A DNA stretch of 11,513 nucleotides from Bifidobacteriaceae bacterium (GTDB lineage Bacteria; Actinomycetota; Actinomycetes; Actinomycetales; WQXJ01), in assembly GCA_031279575.1 (NCBI GenBank), contig JAITIG010000070.1, forward strand, positions 1 through 11,513. Reading direction: 5' to 3'. Shown here piece after piece: positions 6,490-11,513 of this stretch. Under the pieces are notes generated by a model. It did not search any database. It saw only the letters and a program-made list of their open reading frames with translations, and had not been told where the DNA came from. Position numbers and translations under genes: made by a program. Positions within the stretch are counted from its first letter, which is position 1. The number at the start of each line of letters is the position of its first letter.

Positions 6490-7536
6490 TTGTCGACGAT
6501 GATGGCGATCCAACTGATCCGGCCGGGCGAGTGGCCGCAGTTGCGCGAGGTGCCGATCCCCAAGCCCGGCCCGGGCCAGATCTTGTTGAAGATCACAGCC
6601 GCGGGCCTGTGCCACATGGACATCGCCGTGATGGAGCACTCCGCCGCCGCCCTGAACTACAAGCTGCCGCAAACCCTCGGCCACGAGTGCGCCGGCCGGG
6701 TGGTCGACGCCGGCGACGGCGTCAAGCACCTGGTCACCTTGGGCGAGGACGTGCTGGTCTACGGCCCGTGGGGCTGCGGGCGCTGCCGCCAGTGCGCCGA
6801 GGGCTACGAGAACTACTGCTACAACGCCGCCGCCCGGCGGATTGTGCCGCCGGGGCTGGGCCGCGACGGCGGCGCCGCCGAATACATGCTGGTGGACCGC
6901 GCCCGCTACCTGGTGCCGATCAAAGACCTCGACCCGGTCGCGGCCGTGCCGCTGACGGACGCGGCGCTGACCCCCTACCACGCGCTGCAGCACTCGCGGG
7001 CCAAGCTCGACGCCAACTCTTACGCCGTGGTGTTCGGGGTTGGCGGGCTGGGGCACGTCGCCGTCCAGCTGATCAAACACCTCACCCCGGCCCGGGTGGT
7101 GGCCCTAGACGTGTCCGAGCAGCACCTCGAGCTGGCCCGCAGCGTCGGCGCCGACTACGCCTTGAAGTCCGATGCCGACGCCGTCGGCATCGTCAAAGAC
7201 CTGACCCACGGCCAGGGGGCGGAGGTGGTGTTCGACTTCGCCGGCGTCCAAGCCTCCATCGACCTGGGGGCGCAGATGACCAAGGTGCGCGGCGACTGGA
7301 ACATTGTCGGCATCGGCGGCGGCAAGGCCACGGTCGGCTTTGGCGCGGTGCCCCACGAGTGCAACGTCTTCTCCCCCTACTGGGGCACCCGGGGCGAGCT
7401 TTACGACGTGGTGGCGCTGGCCCGGCGCGGCGTCATCAAACTCCACACCGAGCAATACCCGCTCAGCCACGGCGAGGCGGTCTACAAGCGCCTGTACGCC
7501 GGGCGGGTGATCGGCCGGGCGGTGCTGACGCCGTAG
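6490..7536 (+). CDS. Zinc-dependent NAD-type secondary alcohol dehydrogenase (ADH-A-like)
   Basis: Encodes 348 residues of the medium-chain dehydrogenase/reductase family. Catalytic zinc ligands are C41 (GLCHMD), H65 (LGHE) and probably D157 (PLTDAALTPYHA). The structural zinc site is C96, C99, C102 and C110 (C-x2-C-x2-C-x7-C). The cofactor fold has GVGGLG at 183-188 and Asp207 after the second strand, which favours NAD over NADP. Stretches such as VYGPWGCGRC, PPGLGRDG and SPYWGTRGEL closely resemble Rhodococcus ruber ADH-A, which interconverts secondary alcohols and ketones; the true substrate here is unknown. AAAGGAG (6477-6483) is 6 nt before a TTG at 6490 but 15 nt before the ATG at 6499, so the TTG start is preferred. 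It stands alone, divergent from msrAB, and its stop is one base from the protease stop. Confidence 0.92.
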   Translation: MSTMMAIQLIRPGEWPQLREVPIPKPGPGQILLKITAAGLCHMDIAVMEHSAAALNYKLPQTLGHECAGRVVDAGDGVKHLVTLGEDVLVYGPWGCGRCRQCAEGYENYCYNAAARRIVPPGLGRDGGAAEYMLVDRARYLVPIKDLDPVAAVPLTDAALTPYHALQHSRAKLDANSYAVVFGVGGLGHVAVQLIKHLTPARVVALDVSEQHLELARSVGADYALKSDADAVGIVKDLTHGQGAEVVFDFAGVQASIDLGAQMTKVRGDWNIVGIGGGKATVGFGAVPHECNVFSPYWGTRGELYDVVALARRGVIKLHTEQYPLSHGEAVYKRLYAGRVIGRAVLTP

Positions 7537-7537
7537 C

Positions 7538-9673
7538 TTAGAAACCGGAGCCGATCTGCTTCTTCATGGCGAAGGAGCCGCCGCCCCGGCCCTTGTAGAA
7601 GTACAGCTTCCAATCTGGCGCCAGCCCCACGATGTCGGCGTAGGCGTCGCCGTCAAGCGAGGCGCCCGCCGCCAACTGGAAGCCGCCCCAGCCGTTGCCG
7701 ACCTGCTTGCGCATCAAGAAGGTGCCGTCGCCGCGCCCCAGGTAGCGGAACAAGAAGTGGCCCGGCGAGACCGACAAGATGTCGCTGCGGCCGTCGCCGT
7801 TGAGATCCCCGGCGGCGTACAGCTGGTAGCCCTGCCAGCCGTTGCCGACCTGCGGGTAGGGGTAGACAAAGCCGCCTTTGCCGTTGCCGCGGTAGAGGTG
7901 GAGCTTGCCCGTCGACTCCCGCACCGCCAGCAGGTCGTTGCGGCCGTCGCCGTTGAGGTCGCCGGCCGGGACCACGGTGTAGCCGTTCCAGCCGTTGCCG
8001 ACCTTGCGGCTGGCTTGCAGGGCGCCCTTGCCCGTCCCGGGGTAAAGCAGCAGGTCGCCGGCGGTGGTGCGGGCCAAGATGTCCGCCTTGCCGTCCCCGT
8101 TCCAATCCCCGGGGGCGTAAACCGTCAAATTCCCCCAGCCGGCGCCGAGCAGGATGGGGCTGCCCAGGGTGCCCGCGGCCGTCATCGGGTAGAGCCAAAG
8201 CTTGCCCCGCTGGGCGCCGGGTTTGCCGTTGACGGCGATGTCGGTGCCGTCCACCACCAGCACGTCGCCGCGGCCGTCGCCGTTCATATCGGGCGACAGC
8301 AGCACCTGGGTGGCGTGCGGCACGTAGCCCTTGGTCTGGTCGGTGGCGGCGGACGGCTGGAAGGCGTAGTCCAGCGCCTTGCCGGCGTCCAAAACGCCGT
8401 AGCCGAACTTGGTGTCGTAGCCGTGGGACCCGGCGTCTTGGGCCGTGTGTTTGAGAACCGACTCGATCTGGGCCGGCGTCAAGCTGGTGTTGGTGCGCTT
8501 GAGCAGGCCCGCCGCGGCCGCCACCAGCGGCGAGGCGTAGGAGGTGCCGGCCCCGAAGTAGACGTAGCCGGCCGAGGTCTCGGCGTAGGCGATGTCGACG
8601 CCGGGGGCGGAGATGTCGACCGAGGTGTTGTACTCCGAGAAGCTGGCCCAAGTCCCGTTCGGGTTGGTCGCGCCGACCCCGATGACGCCCGGGTAGGCCC
8701 CCGGGCAGGACAGCGGGTTGCCGTAGGCGGCGTAGTTGCCGGCCGCCGCCACCACCGTCACCCCGCGCGCCACCACATCCTGGATGGCGAGGTAGGTTGG
8801 GTCGCTCGTCCACTGGCTGGAGGCCATGCAGGTGGAGCCGAGCGACAAGTTGATGACCTTGGCGCCGTCGGAGTAGGCCCGCCGGATGCCGCTGGCCACC
8901 GCGTCGAAGGCCATGTCCTCGGTGCCAGCCAGGGCGTCGGCGTCGGCCAAGGTCTTGTAGAAGTAGATCTGGGTGTTTTGGGCCGCGCCGGCCATGGCGG
9001 CGCCGTTGCCGGTTTTGGCGCCGATGATCGAGGCGACATGGGCGCCGTGGAACATCTCGCTGTCCGTCACCGCCGCCGGCAGGCGCGCATCCGAGTCGCC
9101 CGCCCCGCTGCCGGTGACATCCCAGGTTTTGGCGATGTTGGACAGCTCGCTTGAGGGGTTGTGCGGCAAGGCGGTGTCCACCACCGCGATGGGGGCGGTG
9201 GCGTCGGCGCCGCCCACCTTGGGCCAGGCCTGGTCGAAGCGCGCCCCGACCAGCGTGGTCGAGCCCCAAGCGGCCGCCCCTTGGCCGTTGAGCAGGGCGT
9301 ACTGGTCGCCGTCGGTGTAGACCGGGTCGTCCGGGGCGGGCAGGCCGGCCGGGTGGTACCAGCCGTTCAAACCCACCCCCCGGTACAGGCCGGAGGCCTC
9401 CATCTGGGCGATGACGGCCTCTGGGTCGGTGGTGGCCACCGTCACCACCGAGCCGCCCGCGCCGGAGAAGACCTCGACATTCGACTGGGCGGCGTAGCGC
9501 CCGGCCGAGGCCGCCGCGTCCCCGGCCGACAGCGACTCCGGGCCGGTCGCCACCACCTCGACCAGCGGGCCGGGCGCCGCCAACGCCGGGATGGCGATCA
9601 GCCCACCCCAAGCCAGAGTCAAAGCGGCGCCGAGGAACACAGGTAGGGCCTTGCGGCGGGGGGGATAGCTCAT
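7538..9673 (-). CDS. Secreted S8 subtilisin-like serine protease with C-terminal FG-GAP/VCBS-type repeats
   Basis: Encodes 711 residues. A signal peptide has RRK at 6-8, a hydrophobic core at 11-29 and probable cleavage after ALA32. A pro-region runs to about 150. The peptidase S8 domain (about 155-440) shows Asp166 (IAVVDTALP), His209 (FHGAHVASI), oxyanion Asn313 (VTVVAAAGN) and Ser378 (GAGTSYASP). The motifs depart from consensus: DTA not DTG, HGAH not HGTH, GTSYAS not GTSMAS, but the triad is intact. C282 and C323 could form a disulfide. Residues 455-711 are five propeller-like blades with calcium loops. There is no LPxTG or transmembrane anchor, so it is likely released or held by the repeats. 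It starts 9 nt after the glycosyltransferase stop, preceded by a G-run. Catalytic activity is expected; the substrate is unknown. Confidence 0.93.
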   Translation of the reverse strand: MSYPPRRKALPVFLGAALTLAWGGLIAIPALAAPGPLVEVVATGPESLSAGDAAASAGRYAAQSNVEVFSGAGGSVVTVATTDPEAVIAQMEASGLYRGVGLNGWYHPAGLPAPDDPVYTDGDQYALLNGQGAAAWGSTTLVGARFDQAWPKVGGADATAPIAVVDTALPHNPSSELSNIAKTWDVTGSGAGDSDARLPAAVTDSEMFHGAHVASIIGAKTGNGAAMAGAAQNTQIYFYKTLADADALAGTEDMAFDAVASGIRRAYSDGAKVINLSLGSTCMASSQWTSDPTYLAIQDVVARGVTVVAAAGNYAAYGNPLSCPGAYPGVIGVGATNPNGTWASFSEYNTSVDISAPGVDIAYAETSAGYVYFGAGTSYASPLVAAAAGLLKRTNTSLTPAQIESVLKHTAQDAGSHGYDTKFGYGVLDAGKALDYAFQPSAATDQTKGYVPHATQVLLSPDMNGDGRGDVLVVDGTDIAVNGKPGAQRGKLWLYPMTAAGTLGSPILLGAGWGNLTVYAPGDWNGDGKADILARTTAGDLLLYPGTGKGALQASRKVGNGWNGYTVVPAGDLNGDGRNDLLAVRESTGKLHLYRGNGKGGFVYPYPQVGNGWQGYQLYAAGDLNGDGRSDILSVSPGHFLFRYLGRGDGTFLMRKQVGNGWGGFQLAAGASLDGDAYADIVGLAPDWKLYFYKGRGGGSFAMKKQIGSGF
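7541..8305 (-). repeat. Five tandem calcium-loop (FG-GAP/VCBS-like) blades in the protease
   Basis: Calcium-binding loops recur at protease residues 462 (DMNGDGRGD), 523 (DWNGDGKAD), 572 (DLNGDGRND), 623 (DLNGDGRSD) and 672 (SLDGDAYAD, degenerate). Spacings are 61, 49, 51 and 49 residues, about 150 bp per unit. Between loops, KLxLYxGxGKGxF and VGNGWxGY recur. The similarity is visible in the DNA too, for example the GNGW-coding stretch repeated near 7690, 7837 and 7990. Such blades usually build a beta-propeller for protein or carbohydrate binding. Five visible units is fewer than the seven of classical FG-GAP propellers. Confidence 0.85.
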
Positions 9674-9682
9674 CCCCCCAGC

Positions 9683-11389
9683 CTAGCCTCCGCCACTGGC
9701 GCCAATTAGCCCCGGGCCGTCCGCCGGGAAAGTTCTCACCTCCGCGCCAGGCGGCAGCCTCAGGGCCGCCGCCCTGCCCCAGGCCCGCCCGGCCCGCCGC
9801 CCGCCCAGCGCCCGCCGCAGGGCCGGGTCCAGGCGCAGGCGGTTGAACTGGTTGAAGGCCGCCAGGCGGCGCGAGGCCCAAAGCTGCCAGCGGCCCAGCG
9901 CCGCCCGCGGCGCCAGCGGCGCCCGCCGCGCCGCCCGCAGCGCCAAACCGGCCGCCTTCAGCGGCGCCGCCCCGGCCAGCCAGACCGCCCGGCAGGCCAA
10001 ACCCGCCACAGCGGCCCAAGCCGAGGGCTCCGCCACCAGCTCGATTCGCACCCGCGGGTCGGCGCCGGCCGTGATCGAGGCCCTGGGCGCGGCCGCCACC
10101 ACCGGCCGGCCCTCCCACAAGGCGGCCCGCACCACCTCGGCCGCCTGGGCCCAAGCCCCGCGGCTGCGGGCGGCCACGGCCAAAGGCGGGCGGGCGGCAT
10201 CGGGCGGCGGGTAGGGCGGTTGGCGGCGCGCCACCCGCCGCTCCAAATCGCCAAACCGCTCCCAGCCGTAGCGCTCGGCCAGCTGCTGGCGCACGGCCAG
10301 GGCGGCCCCCGGCGGCGCGGCCAACACCTGTTGCCCCAGCCGGGCGATGCCCTGGGCCACCGCCCGGCCGCCGCGCGGCCCTGGGGCGGGCGGGTCGACC
10401 AGCAGCGCCCGGCCGGCCGCCACCGCTGCGCCCATGGTTTGGCTGGTGCCGGCGTTGCGCGCGGCCAGCACCGGCAACCCGCTGAGCAAACCCTCCAACG
10501 GGGCCAGGCCAAAGGTCTCGCCGGGCGAGAGGTGGACCAGCAAATCCGCCTCGGCCAGGGCCGCCACCACCCCGGCCCGCTCCAGCCCGCCCAAGAAGTC
10601 GACCCGCCCGGCCACCCCCAGCCGCTCGGCCAAGGCGCGCAGGGCCGGCTCGGCCACGCCTTGTCCCGCCAACGCCAGCCGGGCCCGCGGCTGGAGGCCC
10701 GAATAGGCCGCCAAAGCCTCCACCAAAGCCAGCACGCCTTTGTCGAAGTGCAGGTTGCCCAGGTAAAGCCAGCGTTTGAAGGCGGCCTGGGCGGGCCGGC
10801 GCGCAAAGGGGAAAGCGGCCGCGTCCAACGGGTTGCCAACCGCCCAAACCTTCGCCCGGGCCTGCGGCAGGGCCTGGCGGATCAGCTCGGCGGTGGCCTC
10901 GCCCGCCGTCAAAACGGCCTCGGCCCGCTCCACCGCCTCGGCAAACAGCACCCGCGCCTGGGGGTGGCGCAGCAGCTGGGGCACATAGGAGGCGTGCTCC
11001 ACCAACACCAGCGTCTGGCCCGGGCGGGCCAACTGGCTGGCGGGCCAGCCAGTCGGCATGGTGGCGTGGGCAAACACCACCTCGGCGGCGGCGATGGCCT
11101 CCCGCTGGGCCGGTGTCGCAGCCGCCAATTGGGCCCGGGCGGCCGCCGCCCGGGGCAGGTGGTCGCCCACCTTGACCGGGGCCCACAAAATGCGGCCCTC
11201 GGGGGCAACCGCCTCGCAAGGCTGGCGCGGATCGCCGGGCGGGACCATCTCCAGGTGGACCACCGTGACCTCTCCCGGCGGGGCCGCCAGGGCGCGGGTC
11301 CACTCGCGCACAAAAATGCCGCCGTAGATTTTGTCCGGCCGGGGGTACCACGGGGTCACCACCGCCAAGCGCCCGATGCCGCCGCTCAC
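9683..11389 (-). CDS. Glycosyltransferase family 4 (GT-B) with a C-terminal extension
   Basis: Encodes 568 residues. Residues 1 to about 390 are a GT-B retaining glycosyltransferase. The N-terminal acceptor half has VVTPWYPRPDKIYGGIFVRE (10-29), the typical GGxF/VRE opening, and FAHATMPTG (106-114). The donor half begins near 206 (RWLYLGNLHFDKGV) and contains the GT4 E-x7-E motif, E291 and E299 (SPGETFGLAPLEG), then GTSQTM. It should transfer a sugar from a nucleotide-sugar to a glycan or lipid acceptor in the cytoplasm; the specificity is unknown. Residues about 391-568, after a Pro-rich hinge, are an Ala/Arg-rich extension not needed for GT4 function. The GTG start at 11389 overlaps the TGA of the upstream gene (GTGA), with AGGGGG about 6 nt before it. 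The protease follows after 9 nt. Confidence 0.9.
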   Translation of the reverse strand: MSGGIGRLAVVTPWYPRPDKIYGGIFVREWTRALAAPPGEVTVVHLEMVPPGDPRQPCEAVAPEGRILWAPVKVGDHLPRAAAARAQLAAATPAQREAIAAAEVVFAHATMPTGWPASQLARPGQTLVLVEHASYVPQLLRHPQARVLFAEAVERAEAVLTAGEATAELIRQALPQARAKVWAVGNPLDAAAFPFARRPAQAAFKRWLYLGNLHFDKGVLALVEALAAYSGLQPRARLALAGQGVAEPALRALAERLGVAGRVDFLGGLERAGVVAALAEADLLVHLSPGETFGLAPLEGLLSGLPVLAARNAGTSQTMGAAVAAGRALLVDPPAPGPRGGRAVAQGIARLGQQVLAAPPGAALAVRQQLAERYGWERFGDLERRVARRQPPYPPPDAARPPLAVAARSRGAWAQAAEVVRAALWEGRPVVAAAPRASITAGADPRVRIELVAEPSAWAAVAGLACRAVWLAGAAPLKAAGLALRAARRAPLAPRAALGRWQLWASRRLAAFNQFNRLRLDPALRRALGGRRAGRAWGRAAALRLPPGAEVRTFPADGPGLIGASGGG

Positions 11390-11513
11390 TTCCGCCCCCT
11401 GGGCGCGGGCGGGGCCAGGCCGAGGTCCCTGGACTGCTCGGCGTAGAGGCGGCCCAGCACCTCGGCTTGGGCGGCCCAGCCAAACCGCCGGCGCAAATCC
11501 GCCTGCCCGGCCA
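11386..11513 (-). CDS. C-terminal end of a probable glycosyltransferase (partial)
   Basis: A minus-strand frame enters from the window edge and ends at TGA 11388-11386, overlapping the next GTG by 4 nt. The 41 complete codons include DLRRRFGWAAQAEVLGRLYA, which fits the closing helix of GT4 glycosyltransferases (an Arg-Phe-x-Trp followed by a helix ending in Leu-Tyr). A second glycosyltransferase in tandem is also what a glycan assembly cluster would show. The remainder (AEQSRDLGLAPPAPRGRK) is a short tail. The catalytic part lies outside the window, so the family call is tentative. Confidence 0.55.
   Translation of the reverse strand, partial: AGQADLRRRFGWAAQAEVLGRLYAEQSRDLGLAPPAPRGRK

Noticed and set aside
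6306..6623. N-terminal extension of msrAB up to 6623
   Set aside because: It would overlap the adh start and add about 100 residues unrelated to MsrA. The conserved family start is at 6305.
7757..9154. 465-codon plus-strand frame antisense to the protease
   Set aside because: Its composition is the reverse-complement image of the protease codons (Val/Ala/Gly/Arg-rich), with no domain and no ribosome binding site seen.
10220..11446. 408-codon plus-strand frame antisense to the glycosyltransferase
   Set aside because: Gln/Gly/Arg-rich shadow; the GT4 motifs on the minus strand are decisive.
7653..11483. A 1276-codon open frame on the minus strand spanning the protease and glycosyltransferase genes
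   Set aside because: It is dominated by Gly, Arg, Pro and Ala with no recognisable motif and lies out of frame with two well-supported genes. It is the usual shadow in very GC-rich DNA.
1..11513. CRISPR array, tRNA/rRNA, transposon or integrase signatures
   Set aside because: No spaced direct repeats, cloverleaf, terminal inverted repeats or recombinase motifs were seen. The only tandem repeats are coding ones in sepH and the protease.

Overview
The window reads as chromosomal DNA of a very GC-rich actinobacterium. It is gene-dense, with GTG and TTG starts, stop/start overlaps of 1-4 nt, and families largely restricted to Actinobacteria (SepH, DUF3159, DUF3710, DUF4193). The genus cannot be named from this sequence. 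I found no RNA genes, CRISPR array, insertion sequence, integrase, phage gene or attachment site.

Left block (1-3252). The end of one TrkA-type potassium-uptake regulator and a complete second one (+ strand) converge on a minus-strand operon. Read in transcription order, that operon is DUF4193 zinc-ribbon protein - dut (dUTPase) - DUF3710 - OB-fold protein - DUF3159 membrane protein. This order matches, from memory, the Mycobacterium tuberculosis Rv2691 (ceoB) to Rv2699c block, but the DUF3093 gene (Rv2698) usually found between DUF4193 and dut is absent. The operon genes from dut onward overlap or nearly abut, so they are probably translationally coupled.

Middle block (3253-5330). A 230-bp divergent control region separates the operon from sepH (+), which encodes an FtsZ-associated division protein. 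sepH converges on a minus-strand DUF4956 membrane protein gene that lacks its common VTC or CotH partners within the window.

Oxidative and redox block (5331-7536). A fused MsrA-MsrB methionine sulfoxide reductase (-) is divergent from a zinc-dependent, NAD-type secondary alcohol dehydrogenase (+) resembling Rhodococcus ruber ADH-A. The msrAB start has no good Shine-Dalgarno sequence. It has a strong -10-like hexamer six bases upstream, which suggests a leaderless transcript.

Right block (7538-11513, all -). The C-terminal end of one probable GT4 glycosyltransferase overlaps a second GT4 enzyme that carries an uncharacterised C-terminal extension of about 180 residues. Nine bases later begins a secreted S8 subtilisin-like protease with five calcium-loop FG-GAP/VCBS-type blades. 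The layout suggests an envelope or exopolysaccharide locus, but a functional link between the glycosyltransferases and the protease is inference.

I see no clearly new multi-gene system. The best leads are the glycosyltransferase extension, the altered catalytic motifs and blade array of the protease, the solitary DUF4956 gene, and the possible leaderless msrAB promoter with an adjacent inverted repeat.
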